Below are positions 8,526 through 18,582 of a DNA stretch of 64,000 nucleotides, in pieces. This stretch comes from JANQPA01 sp964548175. GTDB lineage: Bacteria > Bacteroidota > Bacteroidia > Chitinophagales > Saprospiraceae. The stretch spans positions 1 to 64,000 of the forward strand of contig CAZJQS010000022.1 of assembly GCA_964548175.1 (NCBI GenBank), written 5' to 3'. A model generated the notes under the pieces. It was not told the DNA's origin. It did no database searches and saw nothing but the letters and a program-made list of their open reading frames with translations. The stretch's first letter is position 1; each line of letters opens with the position of its first letter. Made by a program: the position numbers and the translations under genes.

Positions 8526-9782
8526 ATGAAAAATTCTGGAGAACCTGTAAATCCAATTATCAAAAAACTCGAAGAACTGGCGGATCAATACCTGGAGGGA
8601 AGAAGTTCCGTTGATCTGGATTTTTCCAATACCAAAATTGCTTTTGAACACAAGACGGACCAGGAGCTTAAAAAATCAGCCTGGTTGTTTAAAATGATGA
8701 ACAAGGGCTGGTTGGTGAAAATAGGATCCAGATTAGCCCTGCTGGGGATCAAGCTTCGCCTACCTTTCGTTAAACCCATCATAAAGAACACCATTTTCAG
8801 TCAATTCTGCGGCGGCGCCACGCTTCTGGAATCGCAGCATACCATCGAAGTACTGGCTGCTCATAATGTACAAACAGTACTGGATTATGGGGTAGAGGCC
8901 AAGCAGACGGAGGAAGATTTTAATGCTACGATGAACGAGGCGCTCCGCGGTATTGAATTTGCTGCTCAAAACGACAGCGTCACCGTAGTTAGCTCTAAGA
9001 TCACCGGCCTGGCCAGATTCGAACTGCTGGAAAAAATCCATGCCGGCGAAACCCTCACGAAAGCAGAAGAAAAGGAATTCGACAATGTGGTCAAACGAAT
9101 AGATGCCATGTGCCACAAAGCCGGAGAACTGGGCGTCAGCATTTTTTTTGACGCCGAAGAAAGCTGGATCCAAAATACCCTGGACAGTCTCGTCAACCAA
9201 ATGATGGAACGCTACAATAAGGAAAGGGTAGTGGTATACAATACTTTCCAGCTTTATCTGACCAGCCGCCTGCAGTTCCTGATCGATTCCTATGAACGAG
9301 CAAAAGAAAAAGGCTATATGCTCGGAGCTAAGCTGGTTCGCGGAGCTTATATGGAAAAAGAAAGAGCCCGAGCCGAGCGATTGGGATACCCCTCGCCCGT
9401 CCAACCGACTTTGCAAGCTACTAATGACGCTTACAACATGGCCGTGCGCTTTTGTGTAGACAATTACGAAACCATGGCTTCCTGCAATGCTTCTCATAAC
9501 GAATTCAGCAACCGCCTGCAGGCAGAATTGATGGTTGAAAAAGGCATACCCAAGGACCACCCCCATTTGATGTTCGCCCAACTCTATGGTATGAGCGATA
9601 ACCTCACTTTTAACCTCGCTAAAGTCGGCTATAGGGTCGCTAAGTACGTAGTCTACGGCCCTGTTAAAGACGTCATCCCCTACCTGCTCCGCCGCGCTCA
9701 GGAAAATACCGCCGTTACCGGGGATATGAGCCGGGAATATGGGCTTCTGCTCAAGGAAATGAAGAGAAGAAGATTAAAATGA
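8526..9782 (+). CDS. Proline dehydrogenase, monofunctional
   Basis: FAD-dependent oxidation of proline to pyrroline-5-carboxylate, the first step in proline catabolism. The 418-residue protein is an alpha8/beta8 barrel lacking the aldehyde dehydrogenase part of the bifunctional PutA. LVRGAYMEKERARAE starting near residue 270, with Arg272, matches the FAD/substrate motif of the family. NASHNEFSNRL further on and the C-terminal YLLRRAQENTAV (Arg pair that binds the substrate carboxylate) also match. The product would need a separate P5C dehydrogenase, not in this window. The gene is preceded by aroE and followed by a 413-nt intergenic stretch with an inverted repeat. Confidence 0.93.
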   Translation: MKNSGEPVNPIIKKLEELADQYLEGRSSVDLDFSNTKIAFEHKTDQELKKSAWLFKMMNKGWLVKIGSRLALLGIKLRLPFVKPIIKNTIFSQFCGGATLLESQHTIEVLAAHNVQTVLDYGVEAKQTEEDFNATMNEALRGIEFAAQNDSVTVVSSKITGLARFELLEKIHAGETLTKAEEKEFDNVVKRIDAMCHKAGELGVSIFFDAEESWIQNTLDSLVNQMMERYNKERVVVYNTFQLYLTSRLQFLIDSYERAKEKGYMLGAKLVRGAYMEKERARAERLGYPSPVQPTLQATNDAYNMAVRFCVDNYETMASCNASHNEFSNRLQAELMVEKGIPKDHPHLMFAQLYGMSDNLTFNLAKVGYRVAKYVVYGPVKDVIPYLLRRAQENTAVTGDMSREYGLLLKEMKRRRLK

Positions 9783-9811
9783 AAGCGTGAGACCGACTCC
9801 GCACTTAAAAG

Positions 9812-9889
9812 ATAGGGGTTGTGTAAAAAGTCAGCTTCTCCTGCCGGCCGATAGCGGGCGAGCACGATTACTTAGTTCATAACCCCTAT
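9812..9889. repeat. Inverted-repeat element beginning GGGGTTGTGTAAAAAGTC
   Basis: Outer arms ATAGGGGTTGTG (9812-9823) and CATAACCCCTAT (9878-9889) match with one mismatch and enclose a GC-rich centre. The left part GGGGTTGTGTAAAAAGTC recurs at about 48500 and 55644. The right arm is followed by a T-run, so it might also act as a terminator for the proline dehydrogenase gene. Confidence 0.6.
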
Positions 9890-9994
9890 TTTTATTAGAT
9901 AAATTTGCTCACTTACTTTAGGTAAGTAAAAATTTAATTTTTGCTAATTCTCGCCTTTTAACGTTTTTGAGATTAAAAAATCAAGAATATAATT

Positions 9995-10002
9995 TATTTT
10001 TG
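9995..10002 (+). promoter_or_regulatory. Possible -7 box TATTTTTG
   Basis: Fits TAnnTTTG; a TTTG sequence lies at 9966-9969. The spacing of 25 nt is longer than the usual 19-21, so this is only a candidate promoter for the giant repeat protein, with a leader of about 190 nt. Confidence 0.25.
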
Positions 10003-10195
10003 CTTCAAGCGTTCAGGTCAGATAGGTGTCTCTGTAAAAAGTCATTGAAAATTTCCCATCGTCATTCGACAGCATCAATGCTAATGCAATAATCAGCTTC
10101 TCATGAGCATATCTTTCATTTTTCGGCAGTAACCTCTCTTGTGTTACTGGCCTGGAGGGGCATTGTTATTTGTGACCCAAAAACTAACAAGTTAT

Positions 10196-13100
10196 ATGAG
10201 GAAGGGGCAAGGTTTATTGTTTTATATCCTGACACTGTTTTATTTTATCCCCAGCTTGCAAGTTCAAGCCCAGAATTTCGACTGCGATCTGGCCATGATC
10301 ATTTGTAGCGACAGCACCATTAACTTTCAACCAAATGGAGGAGGAATAAATGATTTCGCTAATCCTAACAATGATTCCGGTTGCTTTGTACCCGAACCTT
10401 CAGAAGGGTTCCCCGCAGAGAATTACTTCGAGCAAGCCAGCGGATGGTTTTATTTCGAGTTTAGAAAAGACATGCCCGACAGCAGCATCATTGAATTTGC
10501 CATCATCCCTCAATTGACAGGCCCCGATGACGTTTCTGATTACGACTTCGCCGTTTACGGCCCTAATGTGCGTTGCGATAGCCTGGGCTCTCCCAAACGT
10601 TGCTCCTTCGTCAACGGCAATTGCGCCTACTGCCCCGATACAGGGCTGGGAAGAGGCGAAATCGACGAGTCCGAAGATACCTGGGTCCCGGATAACAATG
10701 CGAATGGATTCGTCGCCCCCATGATCGTACAACCTGGAGAAGGTTACTTCCTGTTCCTGGAATATTTTGAAGGCGATGATCCCGTGGACCTGACCCGCTT
10801 TTTTTTAGACTGGGAAGGTAACGCAGCTCCCTTCCTGAATTGCATCGCCAATCCCTTCTGCTACCGAGCCACAGCCCAGGCCGGACAAGATACCAGCATT
10901 TGTGCGGGCTCCACCATCCAACTGCAGGGAAATGCCACTAATACCTTCGGCCAGGAATCCTACATCTGGTCCGCTATCAGCGGAAATAATGCCTGGCTGA
11001 CAGACCGCTTCGCTCAGTCGCCGAACCTGACCGTTCCCATCGATTTTAGCGGTCTTGCCGTATTCGAACTGCTCGTAGAAGAAGGAAACTGTGAAAAAAG
11101 AGATACCGTCGTCATCGATGTCATCCCATATCCTCCACTCAATATTACCGGCGATGACTTCATCTGCGAGGGCGAACTCGTCACCTTAAACGCTACTCCC
11201 GGTTTTGAATCTTACCTCTGGAGCACCGGAGAAACCACCTCCTCCATTATAGTCAACGACGGCGGCACCTACGAACTTACCGTCACCAACAGCATGGCTT
11301 GCGAAAGAGTGGCTTCTTATACCGTGTTCATGGAAAAATTCCCGGATCCCATCATCAAAGGCGATCCGGGCTTTTGCGTCGACGGCTCCACCATCCTGAG
11401 AACCGATGACGCCTACGCTAATTACAACTGGTCAACCGGCGCTAACGGACCTGAAATACAGGTCGATCAGGAAGGGACATATTCCGTTACCGTAACCACA
11501 GCCCTCGGCGGTTGTGTCGGAACGGAAAGTATAGATGTAGTCGAATACCCGGAGCCTTCTGTAACGATTACCGGGGATACTGACTTATGCCCGGATGAAG
11601 TTTCAACGCTAAGCCTTACCGATACCTACCAGTCTTATTCCTGGTCTACACTTGAAACAAGCGCAAGCATCAGTATCGACCAGGAGGGTGTCTATTTTGT
11701 AAATGTCGTCGACGCTAACGGATGTGCGGCTTCGGATACCATAACGGCGGTAGGGCTATCCCCGCCCGAACCGCTTATCTCCGGGCCTAATATCTTTTGC
11801 CCCGGCGATACCATCGATTTGATCACAGATCAGGTTTATGCTTCCTACGAATGGTCAACAGGGGCAACTACCCAGCAAACTGCCGTAGCGGACTCAGGTG
11901 TAGTGTCTGTAATCGTTACCGATAATAATGGATGTATCGGCGATACCGTCTTTTCCGTGGCTCAGTATGATACTCCTCAGCCACAAATACTAGGTGCAGA
12001 TGCATTCTGTAGCGGCGATTCCGTATTGCTGCAAACCGATGCCGCTTTCAGTGCGTATGCCTGGTCAGAAGGTTCAAGCCAGGCTTCTATAGTGGTCAGA
12101 CAGGGTGGAAGCTATGCCATAACCGTTACAGATGATCAGGGATGCCGGGGCGTTGCCGATATTAACCTCATCGAAAATACACTCCCTCAGCCCATAATTG
12201 AAGGCCCTGCTGATATCTGTTCCTACGAAGTCGCCACTCTTCAGGTGACGACTCCTTTTGTAGCCTACGAATGGCAGAATGGAAGCACCGACCCTCTGCT
12301 TGAAGTGAATCAAACCGGAAGCTACACCATAACAGTAGTGGATACCAACGGATGTACAGGGACCACCGTTTTTGACCTTATGGTCAACCAGGCGCCTGCA
12401 CCTGAAATTCTCGGCGAACGTACCTTTTGCCAGGACGATACCCTGCGACTGGAAGCCGACCAGGATTATGCCCAATACATCTGGTCGACTGCCGAAACGA
12501 CCAAAAACATCGGAGTCCTTATCCCCGGCGAATATCAGCTCATCGTTACCGATGATAAAGGTTGCTCAGGAGATACTACCGTTAATATTATTCAGTTTTC
12601 AAAACCGGAGCCGTTTATTGAAGGTGCAAACGAATTCTGTAGCGGCCAGTCTGTTGCCCTCTCCCTGAACAGGCCGTTTTCTGCTTATTTATGGGAAAAT
12701 GGAGCGACCACTCCGGGAATCACCGTTAACCAGGGTGGAAGATACAGCGTCACCGTTACCGACCTGGTCGGCTGCTCCGCCGATACCAGCTTTTTCGTTA
12801 CAGAAAATGCCTTGCCCACACCCGATATTCAGGGCCCTTCTGAGATCTGCTCCTACGAAATGGCCACCCTTTCTGTACCAACCGGTTTTCAGTCCTACCA
12901 ATGGCAGGACGGATCCATCGGAACTACCCTGGTAGTCGATCAGACAGGTGTATATTCCGTTGAAGTAAGCGATGATAAAGGCTGTATAGGAACCGATACC
13001 TTGGTTTTTCAGGTCAATCAGGCCCCCCTCCCATCCATAGACGGAGAAGAATTGATCTGCCGGGGAGATACCGTCACCTTAAATGCGGAAGCGCCGGAAT

Positions 13101-16100
13101 ATACCGGCTATGCCTGGAGTACAGGTGATTCCGGATCAGCAATATTCGTGACAACGGCAGGGAATTACGAACTGACCGTTACAGACGTTAACGGTTGTAT
13201 CGGAAGCAACAGCTTTTCCACAAGCATTAAGGAATTACCAATTCCGGTTGTAGATGGCAACCCTGAGTTTTGTGAAGGACAAACTACTACATTAAGATCC
13301 CGGGAAGCCTTCACCAGCTACCAATGGTCAAATGGCGAAAATACGCCCGAAATCACCATTTCAACTCCCGGTGAATACATCCTGACCGTTGTCGATGATG
13401 ACGGATGCAGAGGGCAGCAGAATATCGTCATCACAGAAAATCCTAATCCCCGTCCTAATATCATGGGCGAACAGGTGTTTTGCTCCAATGAATCCACCAA
13501 CCTGGGGGTTGATAACGAATATGCTGTTTATCGCTGGTCTACCGGCGAACAATCAATCAATATTTTTGTCACCAAGGCAGGTACTTATCAAATCACCGTG
13601 ATCGATGATAAGGGGTGCTCCGGAACCGACTCCATAGTGCTGACAACCCTGCCGGCCCCTCAACCCGATATTGCAGGCGACAATATGTTTTGCGAAGGGG
13701 ATACGCTGACTTTCGGCGCCAGCCAGGAATTTCAGGCTTACGAATGGTCAACAGGGGAAACCACTCGAAACATTTCCGTTGCCATTCCCGACAATTATCG
13801 CTTGACCGTTACTGATGTCAACGGCTGCATGGGGGAAGCCTCCTTCCAACCTATCCAGTTTTCGCGTCCACGGCCGGTCATTGAAGGACAGGATAGTTTC
13901 TGTGAAGGCGAAATCACCAGCCTTTCCACCGAAAGAAATTATGAAAGCTATGAATGGTCTGACGGAAGTAACGGTCGGCAGATCGAAGTCAGTGTGCCCG
14001 GAACGTATACCGTTACGGTGACCGATAGGGTGGGCTGCGTGGGGTCGACGGAACAGTTTGTCAGAGAATTGCAAAATCCGGTCCCGCAAATCACCGGCGA
14101 TACCCTGCTTTGTATTGGAGACAACAGCACCCTGGATGCCGGAGGCGAATTTGTGGGCTATATTTGGGAAAGCGGTGAAAGAGAACAAACCATCAGCGTT
14201 AATCAGTCGGGCAGGTACCAGGTCACTGTGATCGACAGCCAGGGCTGTTCCGGAGTGGATGCAGTCGAGGTAGCTGTTTTTGATCTTCCCGATCCGGTCA
14301 TTAGCGGGGCGGCTACTTTCTGCCCAGGAGATACCATTCTGCTGGAAGTCGCTGATTTTAATACTTATCAATGGTCCAACGGCGCACAAACTCGTCAGAT
14401 CGATGTGAGTGCTCCAGGTGTTTACCAGATTACAGTGACCAATGCAGCGCAATGTGCGGCCGAAACAAGCGTCACCATAGATGTTTTTCAGAGACCGCCG
14501 CTTTCTGTGGACGGCAATCGTTTTTTTTGTGAAGGCACTTTTACCAACATAAACGCAACTCCGGGATATCCCCGGTATCAGTGGTCAAATGGGGCAACAA
14601 CCGCTCAATTGACTGTGACGGTTCCGGGGACGTATACACTTGAAGTAACCGATGATAACGGATGTCGGAATCAGGAAATGGTCTCAGTAGAAGAGATTCC
14701 CACGCCGGCCCCGGTGATTCAGGGGCCGAATACACTTTGTGATAATGAAACTGCCAGCCTTGCGGTCTCAGATGACTTTGCTGCCTTCGAATGGTCTACA
14801 GGGGCTCAGGGCCGCGCCATCCAGATCGATCAGGCAGGCTTATATGAACTGACAGTAACCGATGAATTCGGTTGCAGCGGGCAAAGCGCTATTAATGTTA
14901 CCTTGCTGGAGGCGCCGGATCCTGTGCTGGAAGGGGAGGAGGATTTCTGTCCTGGCGATTCCGTTCTGTTATCGATTGCAGATATTTATCAGTCTTACAA
15001 CTGGAACGATGGCTTTGATCAGGCTACTCGTTTTGTAAAAGAAGGAGGACAATATGTGGTTCAGGTAACCGCTGACAACGGATGCCGTGCAACGGTGAGT
15101 AAACGGGTGTTCGCCCGTCCAGATCCTGACTTTGCGATCCAGGGGGATAGCAGTTATTGTGAAGGAGAAAGCACCATACTGAGCGTTCCTTCCGGTTTTC
15201 GCGATTACTTGTGGTCGACAGGCGATACGAGCGCCAATATAGTGATCAATAGCCCAGGGAGTTATCAGGTACAGTTATCAAATGAATTTGCCTGTACATC
15301 AACTCGATCCGTCATCGTAGAGGAATTGCCCACACTGGACCCCATTCTTCCGGAAGAAAGCTCCCTTTGTAGTGGTGATTCTTTGGTGCTGAACGCCGGA
15401 AATAATTACCGGGACTACTTGTGGGATAATGGATCGACGGATCCCTTCCGCCTGATCACCTCTGCTGGGACCTATATGGTTACGGTTACCAATTTCAACG
15501 GCTGTGTTCAGGCACTGGAATCCGAGGTGGCGGAAATAACGCCTGTTTTACCCGAAATAGCGGGAGCCAATGCCGTATGCGAAGGCCAGGGGCTTGGGCT
15601 GTTCGTGCGGGGCAGTTTTGAAAATTATCGGTGGTCCACCGGAGATACCACTCCTGCCATTACCGTTCGAAATGCAGGAAATTATAAGGTAACGGTGACG
15701 GATCGCAACGGCTGCGTCAATTCGCAAGTAAAACCGGTTTCTTTGCTGTCTTCCCCTAAAGTGACGCTTAGCGGTCTGCCTTATTTTTGTGAGGGTGATT
15801 CGACGGTGCTGACTGCAGAGATTGATGGAGGAACCTTTGAATGGTCCGACGGCAGGACTACGCCTTCTGTTACCGTAACAGAACCGGGGAATTATGGGGT
15901 CTTTGTCCGAAGTACGAACGGTTGTAACGTGGTCAGCCAGGTGCGGGTCGAAGAATTCCAAAATCCGGAACCGTCCATCTCCGGTCTGTCGGAGATCTGT
16001 TCGGACCAAACCGCTCAATTAGATGCCGGGGAAGGGTATGTGCGGTATAACTGGTCTACAGGTTCGGATCAGCAACAAATAACGGTAGCTCAAACCGGGC

Positions 16101-18385
16101 GGTACGAGGTCATGGTGGTGGATTCTTCCGGGTGCAGCGGAAGAGCAGCCGTCAACCTTACGGTTAATCAGATTCCCGAGCCTTTGATTGTAGGAAAAAT
16201 GAGTATTTGTCCTGGCGAAACCATTGTACTAAGGCTGGATCAGGAATTTGCAGCTTATACCTGGTCAAACGGTCTGGCTGATTCTGCTATTGAAGTCAGC
16301 AATGCAGGTTCCTATTCGGTCGCTGTTCTGGATGAGAAAGGCTGCCGTGGACAGGGCAATTTTAACCTTAAGAATGGAGAGGTTCCCGTGATCCGGCTGC
16401 AGGGAGATTCGGTGATGTGTGAAGGAGGGCAGGTGCAGATAGGGGTGGTCGATACTTTTGTGACTTACCGCTGGTCGGATGGCCGCGGTGGTCGTTCTGT
16501 GGACTTTTTTGAGCCTGGCCTTTATGAGGTTTCGGTGAGGAATACTGACGGTTGTCAGCAATCGAAAAGTTTTACCATAAGAGAAGTTCCCCGGCCGATA
16601 GCCAATGCCGGTGCAGACATAACAGCAGATTGTACCGAGCCTGCCATTGCACTGGATGGATCGGGCTCTTCTTCGGGAAGCCAGTATTTATATCGCTGGA
16701 CAGGGCCCGATATCAATAGGGACAATCAAAACTTGATCCGGCCTCTGGTCAATGCCAGTGGGCGTTATCGATTAATTGTCGAAGACACCATAAACGGCTG
16801 TATTTCTCCAGTTGACGAGGTTGAGATCAATTTTCTCAATATTGCGCCCAATGCCACTGTTTTTACCGATGGGGTGCTTACCTGCGATAACGATAAGGTG
16901 CTTCTCGGCGCCGATCCGGTCAATGACAATGCGCAATTAACTTTTCGCTGGTTTGATCCCCAGGGCCAGCCATTGTCCCCGGATTCTGCTGATCATTATT
17001 TCGCAGAGCAAGCAGGCGTTTTTGAGGTTCTGATAACCGATCAGCAAACGGGTTGCTCCAATGTCAAAACGGTGGAGGTCACCGAAAATTTATTACCTCC
17101 GACCGTAGAAGCCGGTCCCGATCTCTATTTAAATTGTAATGAAACCACGGTTAAACTCAACGGGGCCGATTCGGATCAGGGCAGTAGTTATGCCATACAG
17201 TGGACTTCCAGAGAGGCTTACCCGATCATAGATGCCAATACCTTACAACCGAAAGTCAGCCGGCCTGGCGTTTACCATCTGACCATCAGGAGGCTGGCCA
17301 ATGGCTGCTTCGGGACTGATTCGGTACGCGTCCTGACGGATACCCTCCTTCCTGTAGCTGAGGCCGGACCGGATAGGCTCCTGTCCTGTAACGATCCTTT
17401 TGTACGGCTGGATGGCGCCGGTTCTTCCGGCGCCGGTGACCTTAACTATCGGTGGACTTCTCCCGACCATCCCGATTTTATCGCCATTAGTGCCCGGCCC
17501 TCAGTGACCAGGCCGGGAACCTATTTTTTGAAAGTGGAAGATGAACAAAACGGTTGTATTTCCCTTGATTCTGTTGTAGTGGAAGCAGGCAGCCTGGGAC
17601 CGGAAGATCTGTTTTTTTCCGTGCGTCCGCCTTCCTGCCTGGGTGACAAAAACGGGCAGATCGTTCTGGACAGCGTCAAAGGGGGAGTGGGGCCGTTTCT
17701 GTACAGCTTTGAGCTTCAGCCTTTCAGCTTTGAAACCAGTTGGGACGGCATCGGCGCCGGCACTTACCGTATCATCGTCCAGGATGTGGAGGGTTGTGAA
17801 TACCTGAAACGCGTGGAAGTAGCGGACGGCGGGACGATCTCCGTTCGCCTGGGGCCGGATCAGGAGATACGGAAAGGGGAATTTGCTGAGATCAATCCTT
17901 TTATTCCGGCATTACCGGCATCCGATCTGGACTCTATCCTCTGGTCGCCTTTGGATAGCCTAAATTGTCAGGACCCCGAATGCCTGAATGTAACTGCCAA
18001 TCCGACTTTTGACCAGACCTACACTTTAAGGGTAGTGGATCAGAACGGTTGTATTGCGGAAGACCAGATCAATATCCTGGTGAACGACACTGTTGATACT
18101 TATATCCCCAATGCTTTTTCACCTAATGAAGACGGTATTAATGACCGGTTTACCGTTTACGGAAGCGATTTCGTTAAACAAGTGAAAGTGTTGCAGGTTT
18201 TCGACCGCTGGGGCAATCAGGTCTTCCAGCGAAACGCTTTCCCTCCCAACGATGAAAATATGGGCTGGGATGGGTTCTTTCGTGGGAGGCGTATGAATCC
18301 TGCCGTGTTCGTTTATTATGCGGAAGTCGAAATGAAGGACGGGGAGATCGAGTACCTGAAAGGAGATGTGGTATTAATGAAGTGA
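10196..18385 (+). CDS. Giant T9SS-exported repeat protein with gliding-motility C-terminal domain
   Basis: The ATG at 10196 gives 2729 residues and places a good signal peptide at the N terminus (MRKGQ, hydrophobic core, cleavage near VQAQ); the upstream in-frame start at 10139 would bury it. An N-terminal domain of about 210 residues with several Cys is followed by about 26 units of roughly 75-80 residues. Each has the pattern 'C.gd...L.....f..Y.WS.G.....I.V...G.Y.VTVTD..GC', an Ig-like/PKD-like beta sandwich. Four longer PKD-like units, one SprB-like repeat (near PSCLGDKNGQI) and a C-terminal type B T9SS sorting domain follow; the sorting domain includes IPNAFSPNEDGIND and FDRWGNQVF. It is probably a surface adhesin exported by T9SS. 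The ligand is unknown. Confidence 0.9.
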   Translation: MRKGQGLLFYILTLFYFIPSLQVQAQNFDCDLAMIICSDSTINFQPNGGGINDFANPNNDSGCFVPEPSEGFPAENYFEQASGWFYFEFRKDMPDSSIIEFAIIPQLTGPDDVSDYDFAVYGPNVRCDSLGSPKRCSFVNGNCAYCPDTGLGRGEIDESEDTWVPDNNANGFVAPMIVQPGEGYFLFLEYFEGDDPVDLTRFFLDWEGNAAPFLNCIANPFCYRATAQAGQDTSICAGSTIQLQGNATNTFGQESYIWSAISGNNAWLTDRFAQSPNLTVPIDFSGLAVFELLVEEGNCEKRDTVVIDVIPYPPLNITGDDFICEGELVTLNATPGFESYLWSTGETTSSIIVNDGGTYELTVTNSMACERVASYTVFMEKFPDPIIKGDPGFCVDGSTILRTDDAYANYNWSTGANGPEIQVDQEGTYSVTVTTALGGCVGTESIDVVEYPEPSVTITGDTDLCPDEVSTLSLTDTYQSYSWSTLETSASISIDQEGVYFVNVVDANGCAASDTITAVGLSPPEPLISGPNIFCPGDTIDLITDQVYASYEWSTGATTQQTAVADSGVVSVIVTDNNGCIGDTVFSVAQYDTPQPQILGADAFCSGDSVLLQTDAAFSAYAWSEGSSQASIVVRQGGSYAITVTDDQGCRGVADINLIENTLPQPIIEGPADICSYEVATLQVTTPFVAYEWQNGSTDPLLEVNQTGSYTITVVDTNGCTGTTVFDLMVNQAPAPEILGERTFCQDDTLRLEADQDYAQYIWSTAETTKNIGVLIPGEYQLIVTDDKGCSGDTTVNIIQFSKPEPFIEGANEFCSGQSVALSLNRPFSAYLWENGATTPGITVNQGGRYSVTVTDLVGCSADTSFFVTENALPTPDIQGPSEICSYEMATLSVPTGFQSYQWQDGSIGTTLVVDQTGVYSVEVSDDKGCIGTDTLVFQVNQAPLPSIDGEELICRGDTVTLNAEAPEYTGYAWSTGDSGSAIFVTTAGNYELTVTDVNGCIGSNSFSTSIKELPIPVVDGNPEFCEGQTTTLRSREAFTSYQWSNGENTPEITISTPGEYILTVVDDDGCRGQQNIVITENPNPRPNIMGEQVFCSNESTNLGVDNEYAVYRWSTGEQSINIFVTKAGTYQITVIDDKGCSGTDSIVLTTLPAPQPDIAGDNMFCEGDTLTFGASQEFQAYEWSTGETTRNISVAIPDNYRLTVTDVNGCMGEASFQPIQFSRPRPVIEGQDSFCEGEITSLSTERNYESYEWSDGSNGRQIEVSVPGTYTVTVTDRVGCVGSTEQFVRELQNPVPQITGDTLLCIGDNSTLDAGGEFVGYIWESGEREQTISVNQSGRYQVTVIDSQGCSGVDAVEVAVFDLPDPVISGAATFCPGDTILLEVADFNTYQWSNGAQTRQIDVSAPGVYQITVTNAAQCAAETSVTIDVFQRPPLSVDGNRFFCEGTFTNINATPGYPRYQWSNGATTAQLTVTVPGTYTLEVTDDNGCRNQEMVSVEEIPTPAPVIQGPNTLCDNETASLAVSDDFAAFEWSTGAQGRAIQIDQAGLYELTVTDEFGCSGQSAINVTLLEAPDPVLEGEEDFCPGDSVLLSIADIYQSYNWNDGFDQATRFVKEGGQYVVQVTADNGCRATVSKRVFARPDPDFAIQGDSSYCEGESTILSVPSGFRDYLWSTGDTSANIVINSPGSYQVQLSNEFACTSTRSVIVEELPTLDPILPEESSLCSGDSLVLNAGNNYRDYLWDNGSTDPFRLITSAGTYMVTVTNFNGCVQALESEVAEITPVLPEIAGANAVCEGQGLGLFVRGSFENYRWSTGDTTPAITVRNAGNYKVTVTDRNGCVNSQVKPVSLLSSPKVTLSGLPYFCEGDSTVLTAEIDGGTFEWSDGRTTPSVTVTEPGNYGVFVRSTNGCNVVSQVRVEEFQNPEPSISGLSEICSDQTAQLDAGEGYVRYNWSTGSDQQQITVAQTGRYEVMVVDSSGCSGRAAVNLTVNQIPEPLIVGKMSICPGETIVLRLDQEFAAYTWSNGLADSAIEVSNAGSYSVAVLDEKGCRGQGNFNLKNGEVPVIRLQGDSVMCEGGQVQIGVVDTFVTYRWSDGRGGRSVDFFEPGLYEVSVRNTDGCQQSKSFTIREVPRPIANAGADITADCTEPAIALDGSGSSSGSQYLYRWTGPDINRDNQNLIRPLVNASGRYRLIVEDTINGCISPVDEVEINFLNIAPNATVFTDGVLTCDNDKVLLGADPVNDNAQLTFRWFDPQGQPLSPDSADHYFAEQAGVFEVLITDQQTGCSNVKTVEVTENLLPPTVEAGPDLYLNCNETTVKLNGADSDQGSSYAIQWTSREAYPIIDANTLQPKVSRPGVYHLTIRRLANGCFGTDSVRVLTDTLLPVAEAGPDRLLSCNDPFVRLDGAGSSGAGDLNYRWTSPDHPDFIAISARPSVTRPGTYFLKVEDEQNGCISLDSVVVEAGSLGPEDLFFSVRPPSCLGDKNGQIVLDSVKGGVGPFLYSFELQPFSFETSWDGIGAGTYRIIVQDVEGCEYLKRVEVADGGTISVRLGPDQEIRKGEFAEINPFIPALPASDLDSILWSPLDSLNCQDPECLNVTANPTFDQTYTLRVVDQNGCIAEDQINILVNDTVDTYIPNAFSPNEDGINDRFTVYGSDFVKQVKVLQVFDRWGNQVFQRNAFPPNDENMGWDGFFRGRRMNPAVFVYYAEVEMKDGEIEYLKGDVVLMK

Positions 18386-18391
18386 TGGTGG

Positions 18392-18415
18392 TCATCCCTG
18401 ATTTTGGGGAGTCAC
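18392..18415 (+). repeat. Post-stop motif TCATCCCTGATTTTGGGGAGT, copy 1
   Basis: This short sequence starts 7 nt after the stop codon of the giant repeat protein. A near-identical copy lies in the same relative place after ilvA (32387-32408, minus strand) and a weaker one after murB (about 46080-46098). It is not part of the heptamer tract that follows. Confidence 0.55.
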
Positions 18416-18416
18416 T

Positions 18417-18500
18417 CAGGGTTCAGGGTTCAGGGTTTGGAGTTCAGGGTTCAGGGTTCTGGGTTTAGGGTTTAGGGTTCCAGGGTTCAGGGTTTAGGGT
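18417..18500. repeat. GGGTTCA/GGGTTTA heptamer tract with G-quadruplex potential
   Basis: About ten runs of GGG separated by 3-5 nt (units GGGTTCA and GGGTTTA, with two imperfect units) occupy this stretch on the plus strand. The G3-N(3-5) pattern fits the usual G-quadruplex formula several times over. It lies between the 3' ends of two convergent genes, so it may affect transcription termination from both sides. Confidence 0.85.
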
Positions 18501-18563
18501 GAAAACTCAAAACTCAAAACCCAAAACTCAAAACCCAAAACTCAAAACCCAAAACTCAAAACA
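18501..18563. repeat. AAAACTC/AAAACCC heptamer tract
   Basis: About nine 7-nt units of AAAACTC and AAAACCC follow the G-rich tract directly, in opposite strand polarity. The units are the same as those before gldA at 1-114. The two tracts can pair imperfectly (GGGTTT with AAACCC), so the whole 18417-18563 block may form a hairpin. Confidence 0.9.
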
Positions 18564-18582
18564 CTCCGGGATGTATCTTATT

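Larger units (their letters stand above)
9783..10195. other. Intergenic region before the giant repeat protein
   Basis: This 413-nt gap contains no credible gene. It opens with an inverted-repeat element (9812-9889), then becomes AT-rich. A sequence resembling AAATTTGCTCACTTAC lies near 9900 and recurs at about 31890 (inverted) and 50101. Several TAnnTTTG-like boxes, for example TATTTTTG at 9995-10002, could drive the downstream gene. The expected TTTG partner lies 25 nt upstream, longer than the usual 19-21. Confidence 0.6.

Noticed and set aside
8760..9581. A long minus-strand frame of 273 codons inside the proline dehydrogenase gene
   Set aside because: The plus-strand frame has clear catalytic motifs; the minus frame shows no family features and is a mirror effect.
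13748..14452. A minus-strand frame of 234 codons inside the giant repeat protein
   Set aside because: It lies within the repeat-rich coding strand and has no recognisable features.
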